64,000 nucleotides of DNA, taken from an uncultured SAR324 cluster bacterium. Lineage in GTDB: Bacteria; SAR324; NAC60-12. Under the pieces are notes generated by a model. That model made no database searches, was not told where the DNA came from, and worked only from the letters and a program-made list of their open reading frames with translations. Location: NCBI GenBank assembly GCA_905182865.1, contig CAJJCY010000004.1, positions 372,001 through 436,000 of the forward strand, written 5' to 3'. Positions 8,246 through 16,922 of the stretch are shown one piece after another. Both the position numbers and the translations under genes were made by a program. Positions within the stretch are counted from its first letter, which is position 1; every line of letters starts with the position of its first letter.

Positions 8246-10369
8246 ATGAAAAATAGTTTAGAAAAGTTTTGTAGTCACTGCCTATTACCTCTTGGATCTT
8301 ATCCGACTAAACGTATAGTCAATGGAGAGGATCATTCTTTTTGCTGTTACGGATGCTGCCTCGCATATCAAGTTAAACATGGCAGCCGAGAAGAACCTGA
8401 AGCTGCTTGGTTGCTAGTACGTCTAGGTATAGGAGGTTTTCTATCAATGAATATTATGCTGTTCAGCCTTCTGCTCTACTCTGGAACATTCGATGTTGCT
8501 GATTCTGAGATGCTTCCCAAATTTTATTGGTTGCTAGGAATTTTTGCGACCCCGGTTCTATTCATATTGGGGGGGCCATTTATCAAAGAAAGCTGGGAAG
8601 GAGCTCTTCAAGGGCGTTTAAATTCTGCTACACTTATTTCTATAGGAGCCATATCTGCATATGGATATTCGATGCTGATGCTCTTTACTGGTGGGAAAAA
8701 TATTTACTTTGATACTGCTACTATGATTTTGGTCCTTTTTACACTAGGTCGTTATCTAGAGGCTTCCGGACGTGCCAAGGCCGTTCGTAATGTGGCACCT
8801 CTTCTTGAAGCAGAAAGACAATGGGCTACAGTAATTGAGAATGGAAAAGAGAAACGTAGTTCCATTAGTAAAATGAAAGTAGGTATGAACGTAAGGATTC
8901 GTCCTGGAGAACGATTTCCCGTTGACGGAATAGTATTGGAAGGCTTTTCATCCGCAGATGAGAGTATTCTAACTGGAGAAAATAGACCTGTAATAAAATC
9001 TGAAGGAGACTTAGTTTTGGCAGGGAGCATCAACCAAAAAGGATCATTGTTAATCGAATGTGGTGCTTTGGGGGCAGCTACTCAGTGGGGTCTTCTATGT
9101 AAGTCTGTCCGTGAGGCTTTATCACATCCAAGTTCAATCCAACGCTTGGCAGATAATGTGGCGAGTATATTTGTACCAATAGTCTTAGCCATCACAATTC
9201 TAACCATCATATATTGGCAGTCACAGGTTCCTTTAGACCAAGCCCTTCTAAATGGCTTGGCCGTCTTGGTAGTTGCCTGTCCTTGTGCCTTGGGTTTGGC
9301 TGCTCCTCTCGCTACTGCTTTAGGATTGGGACAATACATTCAACGTGGTTGTATAATTCGCGGAGGAGAGGTTCAAGAAACCCTTGCAAAAATAAGAAGA
9401 ATTGCATTTGATAAAACTGGTACATTGACAAAAGGCGCAACTAGGCTCATCAAAATTGAAAACAACGATGCTTCTCAGGAAGAAGTTTTGCAGAGAGCTG
9501 CGGGACTAGAACAGCACTCTGAACATTCTTTGGCCCAGGGAATTATTTCAGTAGCCAAGGATCGCAAACTGATTATTAAAAATCCGGAACGAGTTCAGGC
9601 GGTTGCAGGAAGTGGTGTTATGGGATATATTGAAGGAGAATTAACGGCTGTAGGACGTAGTGAGTGGTTGATAGAACAAGGTCTGGAAATGCCCTCTTTA
9701 TTTGTAAAAAAACTACAGAACTACGAAAGTTCGGGACAGACAGTTGTATGTGTAGGATGGTCTGGTAAGATTCATGGTATTTTGCTTCTAGATGACATGC
9801 TACTACCCGAAGTCCCCATAATGGTGGAGACATTAAAAAAACTAGACATGCAAACAATTCTGCTTACTGGTGATCTTCCTGCTGTAGCAAGTCGTATAGC
9901 TAAATCTGCTGGTGTCGAAGAATGGAAAGCCTCAATGTCTCCGGATGAAAAGTGTAACTTCTTAGAACAATGGGGTGGGATAGAAGATCCAGCAATAATG
10001 GTAGGCGACGGACTTAATGACGGACCAGTACTAGCTAGAGCGGAGGTAGGAATAGCTGTAGGATCTGCCACTGATTTGGCTAGAGAAACTGCTGATTTAG
10101 TATTACCAGAAAAAGGACTAGCTTTGCTACCGTGGGTAATTTTATTATCTAGAGCTGTTCATAGAACAATCATAACTAATTTACTGTGGGCCTTTGGCTA
10201 TAATATAGTAGCCATTACACTAGCTGTCTTCGGTTTACTTCAGCCTATTTTAGCAGCTGGATTGATGGCTGGTTCAAGCTTACTAGTTGTTTTCAACTCT
10301 CTTAGACTGGAACAGTTTCCCGATAATCCAGCTGACCTTGCACAAGTCAAATCTTTCATTTCAGGTTAG
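8246..10369 (+). CDS. ccoI: Copper-translocating P-type ATPase, CcoI/FixI type
   Basis: A P1B ATPase that exports copper to the periplasm for cbb3 oxidase. It has a Cys-rich N-terminus (CSHC ... FCCYGC) of the kind specific to CcoI, eight likely membrane helices, the CPC copper motif in VVACPCALGLA, the actuator loop TGEN and the phosphorylation site DKTGTLT. The hinge GDGLNDGP is also present. It lacks a separate CxxC heavy-metal-associated domain, so at about 707 residues it is somewhat short for the family. A GTG at 8243 directly precedes ATG 8246; I prefer the ATG. The cbb3 oxidase genes lie 10 kb away on the other strand. Confidence 0.88.
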   Translation: MKNSLEKFCSHCLLPLGSYPTKRIVNGEDHSFCCYGCCLAYQVKHGSREEPEAAWLLVRLGIGGFLSMNIMLFSLLLYSGTFDVADSEMLPKFYWLLGIFATPVLFILGGPFIKESWEGALQGRLNSATLISIGAISAYGYSMLMLFTGGKNIYFDTATMILVLFTLGRYLEASGRAKAVRNVAPLLEAERQWATVIENGKEKRSSISKMKVGMNVRIRPGERFPVDGIVLEGFSSADESILTGENRPVIKSEGDLVLAGSINQKGSLLIECGALGAATQWGLLCKSVREALSHPSSIQRLADNVASIFVPIVLAITILTIIYWQSQVPLDQALLNGLAVLVVACPCALGLAAPLATALGLGQYIQRGCIIRGGEVQETLAKIRRIAFDKTGTLTKGATRLIKIENNDASQEEVLQRAAGLEQHSEHSLAQGIISVAKDRKLIIKNPERVQAVAGSGVMGYIEGELTAVGRSEWLIEQGLEMPSLFVKKLQNYESSGQTVVCVGWSGKIHGILLLDDMLLPEVPIMVETLKKLDMQTILLTGDLPAVASRIAKSAGVEEWKASMSPDEKCNFLEQWGGIEDPAIMVGDGLNDGPVLARAEVGIAVGSATDLARETADLVLPEKGLALLPWVILLSRAVHRTIITNLLWAFGYNIVAITLAVFGLLQPILAAGLMAGSSLLVVFNSLRLEQFPDNPADLAQVKSFISG

Positions 10370-10535
10370 ATAATTACTAAATTTCAGAATACACCTAAAT
10401 TTGATTAAAAAAAGTAATTTTAAGTAATAATCAATAATTAATACTTATATTGAAAAAACATTAAACTTTAAATTTATATATATATTAAGAATATAGATTA
10501 TTTAATTTTTCCATAAAATAACAAAAGGATAAATA

Positions 10536-11027
10536 ATGAATGGAGTAAAAATAAATAAGAAAGAACCTAGCATAAGTATGTCGCGACGTACTCTACTTTC
10601 CTCTATGGGTGCATTAGCCTTATTTGGAATGGACTCTTTCTTTTCATATACATGGGCATCTATAGAACTTGATCAGACACTAGAGGAACTTTTAGTAAAT
10701 AAAATATCTGAAGATTCACCTAGTATCATACTTAACTTGCCCAATTTAGTTTACGATGGCAGTCGCGTTCCATTTTCCATAGAAGTAAAATCTCCTATGA
10801 CAGAAACTAATTATGTTCGGCAAGTACATGTTTTGGCAGAACACAATCCATTTCCTCGGATTGCCACGTTCCATTTTACACCTCTCAGTGGAAAAGCATT
10901 TGCTAGAACTCGTATCCGACTGTCTAAGAGCCAACATGTAATTGCTGTTGCAGAATTGAATGATGGCAGTATATTGACTGCTCGGAAATGGATAGAGATA
11001 ACACTAAACGGATGTAAGGAAGACTAA
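10536..11027 (+). CDS. soxY: SoxY, sulfur-carrier subunit, with altered C-terminus
   Basis: A 163-residue Tat-exported protein: SRRTLLSSMGALALFG at about 16-31 is a twin-arginine signal. The mature part is an immunoglobulin-like fold as in SoxY (AEHNPFPRIATFHFTP is typical). SoxY carries sulfur intermediates on a cysteine near the C-terminus, normally in a GGCGG swing arm. Here the end is NGCKED: the cysteine is kept but the flanking glycines are mostly replaced. The gene has a reasonable ribosome-binding site (aaagga) and is followed 18 bases later by soxZ. The assignment rests on fold-level similarity plus the partner gene. Confidence 0.8.
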   Translation: MNGVKINKKEPSISMSRRTLLSSMGALALFGMDSFFSYTWASIELDQTLEELLVNKISEDSPSIILNLPNLVYDGSRVPFSIEVKSPMTETNYVRQVHVLAEHNPFPRIATFHFTPLSGKAFARTRIRLSKSQHVIAVAELNDGSILTARKWIEITLNGCKED

Positions 11028-11044
11028 ATTAATTAATAGAGATC

Positions 11045-11371
11045 ATGGTAAAACCTAAATTACGAGTTAAGGCACCCAAAGAGGCGCACCGAGGAGAAAT
11101 AGTAGAAATTATGACGTTAATTTCGCACCCTATGGACACTGGACTAAGAAAGGATCAGGATGGAATTTTGATACCACGCAAAATTATCAACAAATTTATT
11201 TGTATATACAATGGAGATATTGTTTTTAAAACAAATATGCATGAAGCAATTTCGTCTAATCCACTGATTCAATTCAATTTTATTGTAAAAGAAAGTGGCA
11301 CATTAGATTTAATTTGGCACGAAGATGGCGGAAAGATCTATTCAACAAGTCGGAATATAAGTGTTCATTAA
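11045..11371 (+). CDS. soxZ: SoxZ, partner of SoxY
   Basis: A 108-residue SoxZ. It forms the periplasmic heterodimer that presents the SoxY cysteine to the Sox enzymes in thiosulfate or sulfide oxidation. The N-terminal KPKLRVKAPKEAHRGEIVEI and the MDTGLRKD loop are characteristic. There is no signal peptide, as expected, because SoxZ is carried through the Tat system with SoxY. The gene lies between soxY and the SCO gene in a tight plus-strand cluster. SoxA, SoxX, SoxB and SoxCD are not in this window. Confidence 0.88.
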   Translation: MVKPKLRVKAPKEAHRGEIVEIMTLISHPMDTGLRKDQDGILIPRKIINKFICIYNGDIVFKTNMHEAISSNPLIQFNFIVKESGTLDLIWHEDGGKIYSTSRNISVH

Positions 11372-11384
11372 AGGGGAGTATGGA

Positions 11385-12014
11385 ATGATTTCAGAAAATT
11401 ATAAGTATTGGCTTAAGAAAGTACTTCTGTTTAGTCTGATGGGAATGATTTTCATCATCCTAACAGCCAAAGTGCCTCTGGCTCACTCCAATCTTAAAAA
11501 GTCAGAGGAACTTGAGGTTTTTAAAGGCATTGGTGGAAATTTTACCCTGTATAGCTCTCACAACCAAAATGCCAGCTTGAAGGACTTTCAAGGTAATGTA
11601 GTGATGATGTCTTTCGGATACACTTTCTGTCCAGACACATGTCCCATTACTCTTACTCTTCTAAAACAAGTAATAGAGAAATTTAGTAAGGGTTCTGATC
11701 AGGTTCAAACTCTTTTTATTACAGTAGACCCTAAAAGGGACACTCCAGAACATATGAAAAATTATCTAAGTTCTTTTCACCCCAATTTCATTGGGCTTAC
11801 TGGGACCAAAAAAGAAATTCTAGAAGTTGCTGAAAAATACGGAAGTGCCTACATGAAAAATCCAACCATCGACTCAGAATCCAACTATCTAATGATCCAT
11901 ACAGGCTATGTTTACTTGATTGATCAGTCAGGAAAAGTTAGAGCCATTTATCCTAAAGAAACCGAAGTTAACCAAATAGTTAACGATATTAAAGGTTTAC
12001 TGGTTTCAGGTTGA
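11385..12014 (+). CDS. SCO1/SenC copper-binding protein
   Basis: A thioredoxin-fold protein anchored by one N-terminal helix. It delivers copper to the CuA or CuB site of oxidases or acts as a thiol reductant in the periplasm. The copper ligands are seen as CPDTC in the YTFCPDTCP motif and a histidine in MIHTGYVYLID. I choose ATG 11385 because AGGGGAG at 11372-11378 sits six bases before it. A GTG at 11361 would overlap the soxZ stop and a second ATG at 11380 leads straight to a stop. It lies between soxZ and the flavocytochrome genes. Confidence 0.87.
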   Translation: MISENYKYWLKKVLLFSLMGMIFIILTAKVPLAHSNLKKSEELEVFKGIGGNFTLYSSHNQNASLKDFQGNVVMMSFGYTFCPDTCPITLTLLKQVIEKFSKGSDQVQTLFITVDPKRDTPEHMKNYLSSFHPNFIGLTGTKKEILEVAEKYGSAYMKNPTIDSESNYLMIHTGYVYLIDQSGKVRAIYPKETEVNQIVNDIKGLLVSG

Positions 12015-12099
12015 TTCATATCAAGACTTTATTTTAAAAAAAACAATAAGTTAAAAAAATAATTTCATGATGACTACCAATTTATATGTAAAATCTTAG

Positions 12100-12222
12100 C
12101 AATACCTTGAACAGTCAATGCAGGAATATAAAAGTGCCAAACATCCGTCTACAATGATGCACCGAATTACTAAAGGATACACCTTAAAATAAATACGTCT
12201 AATCTCCAAATACTTTTCCTGT
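12100..12222 (+). pseudogene. Remnant of a flavocytochrome c cytochrome subunit (FccA/SoxE)
   Basis: In one frame, about 40 codons resemble the C-terminal end of FccA-type cytochromes. They include YLEQSMQEYKSAKHPS, then MMHRITKGYT, and after an in-frame TAA at 12190-12192 the text IRLISKYFS, which is how the family normally continues. A further in-frame stop (TAG, 12097-12099) lies just before the similarity begins. No haem motif CxxCH is present in the remainder. It sits immediately upstream of the flavoprotein gene, exactly where fccA/soxE would be. I infer a decayed cytochrome partner. Confidence 0.62.
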
Positions 12223-12245
12223 CTCTATACAGAAAAGAGTATACA

Positions 12246-13535
12246 ATGAAAAATATTACACGTCGGAAATTCTATAAAATCATGGGTACTTTTGGTGCGG
12301 TTACCGCCTTGGAGAATCTTGGCAGAGGGCCCACTCTGCTATTGGCAGCAGTAAGACATGTCGTCGTCATAGGTGGTGGTTTTGGTGGTGCAACAGCAGC
12401 AAAGTATTTGCGGCTAATGGACCCCAATCTCAAAGTGACACTGGTTGAGCCTAGACGTAGCTACTTTACTTCTCCTTTCAGCAATCAGGTTCTGGGTGGA
12501 ATGAAGACGATGGAAGAATTGACATATAGCTATAAAATACTCCAACGCAAGTATGGAATCAATGTGGTTCATGTTGCTGCCACTAGAATAAATGCAGTGT
12601 CTAAAACAGTTCTTCTGCAAGATGGAAAAAGCTTAACTTTCGACCGGGTCATTGTGGCACCTGGAATAGATATGCGTTTTGATCAGATTGAGAACTACAA
12701 ACCTGAAGACACAGATCTCATACCACATGCCTGGAAGGGCCGTCCTGCCACTCTCCGTCTGCTCCAACAACTTGAATCCATGCCAAATGGTGGAATGGTG
12801 TTAATCTGTCCCCCTGCGCTTCCCTATCGCTGTCCTCCTGCACCTTATGAACGTGCAAGTTTAGTTGCCCATTACTTGAGTCAGCATAAACCACGTTCCA
12901 AAATCCTAATTCTTGATGCCAAAGAACAGTTCCCCAAACAGGCACTTTTTTCTGCAGGATGGAAAAGTCTTTATGGGCGGATGATAGAGTGGTTCAACGG
13001 CTCTGCCGGTGGGCTTATCTTGAGGGCTGACGCAAAAAATATGACCGTAGAGACAGAGTTCGGAATAGAAAAAGGTGATGTGATTAATTTAATCCCTGCA
13101 CAGTGGGCAGGTCGTATTGCTCGAGATTCCGGATTGTCTGACGAGTCTGGATGGTGTCCGGTGGATCAACTCACTTTTGAGTCAACTCTACTACCAGGTA
13201 TTCATGTAATAGGGGATGCCGCCATCGCTGGTGCTATGCCCAAAACCGGGTTTTCAGCAAACAACCAGGCAAAAGTAACAGCAGCAGCAGTAATTGCACT
13301 GCTTAAGGAAAAAGAACCTACATCTTACTCTATTTCCAATACCTGCTACAGTTTTCTAGCTCCAGACTATGGAATTCAAGTAACATCTGAATATCAACTG
13401 TCTGGAAGAAAGTTAGTCAAAATTAAGGGTTCCGGAGGTGTAAGTCCACTTAATGTTGATCTGTCAGTTCGTTACTCCGAAGCTGTTTCTGCACAGAGAT
13501 GGTACGATAGTATAACACAGGATATGTTTGGATAA
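12246..13535 (+). CDS. fccB: Flavocytochrome c sulfide dehydrogenase, flavoprotein subunit
   Basis: A 429-residue Tat-exported FAD enzyme (TRRKFYKIMG signal) that oxidises sulfide to sulfur in the periplasm. The FAD-binding VVVIGGGFGGATAAKYLR lies at about 38-55. The motif CPPALPYRCPPAPYE carries a redox cysteine typical of FCSD and SQR-like enzymes. The C-terminal flavin-binding FCSD domain is seen at SNTCYSFLAPDYGI. The GDAAIAG motif near 320 closes the second FAD contact. Its usual cytochrome partner appears to be a pseudogene directly upstream, so it must use another acceptor or be inactive in vivo. Also known as SoxF. Confidence 0.9.
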   Translation: MKNITRRKFYKIMGTFGAVTALENLGRGPTLLLAAVRHVVVIGGGFGGATAAKYLRLMDPNLKVTLVEPRRSYFTSPFSNQVLGGMKTMEELTYSYKILQRKYGINVVHVAATRINAVSKTVLLQDGKSLTFDRVIVAPGIDMRFDQIENYKPEDTDLIPHAWKGRPATLRLLQQLESMPNGGMVLICPPALPYRCPPAPYERASLVAHYLSQHKPRSKILILDAKEQFPKQALFSAGWKSLYGRMIEWFNGSAGGLILRADAKNMTVETEFGIEKGDVINLIPAQWAGRIARDSGLSDESGWCPVDQLTFESTLLPGIHVIGDAAIAGAMPKTGFSANNQAKVTAAAVIALLKEKEPTSYSISNTCYSFLAPDYGIQVTSEYQLSGRKLVKIKGSGGVSPLNVDLSVRYSEAVSAQRWYDSITQDMFG

Positions 13536-13792
13536 TTATTTCTGATGACCTTATATCCTTAACTAAACTAATAATCAAACAGTGAGCAATGACTAATTAC
13601 TTTTAACAGCGAAATTCATACCTTAAGTAAATAGGGCTTTTTTACAAAACATAGGGCAAAATGCAATATTTTATTGGCCACTCAAGATATCAATATATTT
13701 ATAATTTGCTGTTTTTTATAAAATAAGTTGTTCAACTTGACAAATACAATCTGAAGTTTAAATTACACACAATATCAGCCTGTAAATTTAGC

Positions 13793-14358
13793 ATGTTAAT
13801 CAAAGGGATTTTTAGTTTCTGTATTTTATTTTTATGTTTTACGGGAGCATCAGGAAAACCTTTGGAATTAACACTTGCAGAATATGCAGAAAAACCATTT
13901 GGTAACGTAATATTTCTTCGTCATGCTTTTGCTCCGGGATTTGATGCTAATGGGGAACCTGATAAATTTGAAATTGATGATTGCTCAACTCAACGTAACC
14001 TGAGTATAAAAGGAAGGAAACAAGCAGCAAACATAGGTGAAAAATTTTTAGAAAAAGGAATTATAATCAAAACAATTTATTCAAGCCAATGGTGCCGTTG
14101 TCTAGAAACAGCAGAACTTCTCAAACTTGGTGAGGTTATACCAGAACCATCATTAAACTCAGGTTTCAAAGGAATATTTGATAAAGAATTATCACTTTTA
14201 AAAGCACAAAGATATTTTAAAAACATTAGGAATTACGGATGCAAATAGATTTAAAGTTATGGATAGTGAAAGCCATGACTGAGATTTTTGTAGATAGTGG
14301 TGGTGCTGTTGCTTATAATTTAAAAAATAATGAATATAAGAAAATTTTGAATCAATAA
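13793..14358 (+). pseudogene. Histidine phosphatase family protein, frameshifted
   Basis: The first 151 codons encode a secreted protein with a signal peptide (FCILFLCFTGASG) and the phosphatase motif FLRHAFAPG, where RH carries the catalytic histidine. The arm TIYSSQWCRCLETAELL is typical of the family. The frame then stops at 14246-14248. In a different frame, 14242-14358 encodes a tail (SGGAVAYNLKNNEYKK) that looks like the expected C-terminus. The segment that should hold the second catalytic histidine is missing or garbled. I infer an indel plus a deletion. Substrate is unknown. Confidence 0.55.
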
Positions 14359-14695
14359 TTTGATTAATTATTTTATTGATTTTTTTTTAATTATCTATGA
14401 ACAGGGTTAAATATACTTTTGAATGTAGTAGATACTGAGTAAAATTGATCAATAAAAAAAATCATTACTTTTCTCTGAAATATTTAAATTAATAATATTT
14501 GAGTCAAAACAAGGTCAAAAAAAGACTTAATATCTGTCAGTTATAGTGTGTATTTTCTCCACTATCTTACTGTTTCTTGTAAATTTACAAAATTATGATA
14601 TATTTTCGTACATAATTAATTAATTCATTTTTCATATTAAAACCACTCTTATTATGGACACAACAATTGAATTAATATAAATAAAATGGGGAACT
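14359..14695. other. AT-rich intergenic region
   Basis: About 340 bases between the broken phosphatase and a small unknown gene. I see only A/T-rich sequence with no open frame, hairpin or known motif. Confidence 0.5.
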
Positions 14696-14974
14696 ATGAA
14701 TAGTAAAGAAAACATTGAATCAAATACTCTTCAACAAAAAAATATCATTGGAAAGTGGTTGGAGGAAGAGATGTTTGAGATTGCAAAATCTTTACGTAAA
14801 GAGTTTTATGAATTTGGTGAAGTTTCTACTGAGACAAAAAAAAGATTAAAAGAGGTTTTGGAGGACAAAAAAAAAAGGGAGAAGTTTGCAGAAGTTCTCT
14901 CTAAAGAAGTAGAAGATGAGTCGTTTGATGAATTTATGATTAACTTAATTTCAGAAAAAGATATTGTCAATTAG
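14696..14974 (+). CDS. Small charged helical protein, unknown
   Basis: A 92-residue protein I do not recognise. It is predicted to be largely helical and is very rich in Lys and Glu; the region at about 40-75 (KKRLKEVLEDKKKREKF) looks like an amphipathic or coiled helix. It has no signal peptide or membrane segment. A purine-rich ggggaa precedes the start. A possible terminator follows about 120 bases downstream. It stands alone, with convergent transhydrogenase genes downstream. No function is proposed. Confidence 0.5.
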   Translation: MNSKENIESNTLQQKNIIGKWLEEEMFEIAKSLRKEFYEFGEVSTETKKRLKEVLEDKKKREKFAEVLSKEVEDESFDEFMINLISEKDIVN

Positions 14975-15090
14975 AAGGTTGGAAACATCAGAATGGAGGG
15001 ACGATTTTCATCTTGAATTTAAATAACTGTTTCTAAATTAGAATAATCTTTTTAATCTCAAAAACACCATTCAAAACCTATTAAATTGAG

Positions 15091-15116
15091 AACAGCATAG
15101 TTTTTTGCTGTTTTAA
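15091..15116 (+). terminator. Possible rho-independent terminator
   Basis: Inverted repeat aacagca / tgctgtt with a T-rich loop, followed on the plus strand by TT and further T-rich sequence. It lies downstream of the small plus-strand gene ending at 14974, between two convergent units. The stem is short, so the call is tentative. Confidence 0.4.
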
Positions 15117-15223
15117 ATACTTTTAACCTAGATTTTTCACCTCTCTATATTAATCCTGTCTTAAACTAAATTCATAACACCTAGAAATATACTAATAAAA
15201 ACGACAGTTATTTAACAAATATT

Positions 15224-16633
15224 TCAAGTTTTAAATTTAGATACTAAATCAATTAAACTTTCCTTGGCGTCTCCAAACAGCATTCTTGTATTTTCTCCAT
15301 AAAACAAGATATTATCAAGCCCCGAAAATCCGCTGGCCATAGATCTCTTAAATACTACTACTTGCTTCGCCTTCCAAACCTCTATTACAGGCATACCTGC
15401 GATAGGACTATTTGGATCATCTTGCGCCGCGGGATTAACAATATCATTTGAGCCAATAACGATAGCTACGTCAGTTTTAGGAAAATCATCGTTTATTTCA
15501 TCCATTTCCATAACAATATCATATGGCACTCGGGCTTCAGCCAAAAGGACGTTCATATGTCCAGGCAGTCTGCCAGCAACCGGATGGATTGCAAAACGTA
15601 CTTGTTTGCCTTTAGCTCGCAGTTTTCTAACCAACTCAGAAACCGACTGTTGAGCCTGCGCAACTGCCATTCCGTAACCAGGGACAATAACAACTCTAGA
15701 TGCGGCTTCTAGCATCAAATAGGCATCTTCGGTATTTACAGGATTAACCTCACCTTTGATATTTTGGGATGACTGTTTGTTTGAACCAAATCCACTGAAT
15801 AATACATTCCTCAATGAACGATTCATAGCCTTGCACATTATGTTTGTAAGAATGATACCGCTAGCTCCGACTAGTGATCCCGCTACGATTAATAGATTGT
15901 TATTCAATACAAATCCTGCAGCACAGGCAGCTAGACCTGAATAGGAATTCAGAAATGATATAACTACGGGCATATCTGCACCGCCGATTGGAATGACCAT
16001 CATTATTCCAAGGAGGAGAGAAAATAAAAGGACTACAGCAAAGTCTACTGAATTTAAAGAAGGTTCTAAACTAAAACGGAAGGAAAAAAAGATTATAGCT
16101 AATACTAAAACTCCATTGATAAAACGTTGTCCCGAAAATAAAAGAGCCTTTCCCGGAATCGCCTCACTAAGTTTTCCGTAAGCAACAAGACTTCCTGTAA
16201 AGGTGATTCCTCCAATGAAAATAGTAAGTACTATAGTAGCCATCAGTAGACTACTTTGAATAGTAATGGGCTGATTTACAGTATTAATGCTTAGAGTTTT
16301 TAATTCTGGATAAAGTGCTGCCCATGCCACTAGCATACTGGAAAGTCCGCCTAATCCATTAAAGACTGCTACCACCTCTGGCATTTTTGTCATTTCAACC
16401 AATCGTGCTACGACTGTACCTATAACTGTACCTATAACTATCCCAATCAAAATCCATTTATAGTCAACTATTCCTCTGTCAAGCAAGGTTACTACGATCG
16501 CAATAAACATTCCTATTCCAGAAATTATATTTCCCTGTCTAGCCCTATTTAATGAAGTAAGCATTTTTAAGCCAGTGATAAAGAATAGCGCTGATATAAT
16601 GTAAGCAAAATTAATCAGTAAATTGATATCCAT
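15224..16633 (-). CDS. pntB: NAD(P) transhydrogenase subunit beta
   Basis: A 469-residue subunit of the proton-translocating transhydrogenase, which uses the proton gradient to make NADPH from NADH. It has about nine membrane helices in the first 280 residues and a C-terminal NADP-binding domain III. That domain shows VVIVPGYGMAVAQAQ, with the GYGMA fingerprint, and IGSNDIVNPAAQDDP near the end. Length and motifs look complete. The ATG overlaps the stop of the small alpha-2 subunit upstream (TAATG). The operon order is alpha-1, alpha-2, beta, as in Rhodospirillum. Confidence 0.93.
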   Translation of the reverse strand: MDINLLINFAYIISALFFITGLKMLTSLNRARQGNIISGIGMFIAIVVTLLDRGIVDYKWILIGIVIGTVIGTVVARLVEMTKMPEVVAVFNGLGGLSSMLVAWAALYPELKTLSINTVNQPITIQSSLLMATIVLTIFIGGITFTGSLVAYGKLSEAIPGKALLFSGQRFINGVLVLAIIFFSFRFSLEPSLNSVDFAVVLLFSLLLGIMMVIPIGGADMPVVISFLNSYSGLAACAAGFVLNNNLLIVAGSLVGASGIILTNIMCKAMNRSLRNVLFSGFGSNKQSSQNIKGEVNPVNTEDAYLMLEAASRVVIVPGYGMAVAQAQQSVSELVRKLRAKGKQVRFAIHPVAGRLPGHMNVLLAEARVPYDIVMEMDEINDDFPKTDVAIVIGSNDIVNPAAQDDPNSPIAGMPVIEVWKAKQVVVFKRSMASGFSGLDNILFYGENTRMLFGDAKESLIDLVSKFKT

Positions 16634-16911
16634 TATTTTTGTCCTGATTTTTTCCTCTTAAACATAGCAAGCATGCGATCCGTTACTATATAACCTCCTA
16701 CAACGTTTATAGTAGCAAATGCAAGTCTTCTAACTTCAGTAGTAGCGTTAAGAGTAACCGGAAGAAACCATTGCACCTACAACGGTAACTCCAGAAATTG
16801 CGTTAGAACCTGACATTAATGGAGTGTGTAAAGAAGGTGTTACACTCCAAACAACTCAAATCCCAAAAATACTGATAAAATAAGTATAAAAAAAAGATAA
16901 ATGACTTCCAT
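16633..16911 (-). pseudogene. pntAB: NAD(P) transhydrogenase alpha-2 (membrane) subunit, two frameshifts
   Basis: This small membrane subunit should be about 93 residues. Read from ATG 16911 it begins MEVIYLFFILILSVFLGF, then stops early after LFGV. Removing two bases near 16840 (gtgt) restores [18 protein letters not shown] and GAMVSSG, and a second frame change near 16765 gives NATTEVRRLAFATINVVG to the end. Together these match the conserved alpha-2 sequence, including the LHTPLMS motif. Two indels in so small a gene suggest either poor sequence or loss of function. It lies between the alpha-1 and beta genes and overlaps the beta start. Confidence 0.75.
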
Positions 16912-16922
16912 GATTTTATTAA

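Noticed and set aside
14696..14974. Antitoxin-like small protein of a toxin-antitoxin pair.
   Set aside because: No toxin-like gene is adjacent and the protein has no recognisable DNA-binding or toxin-binding motif.
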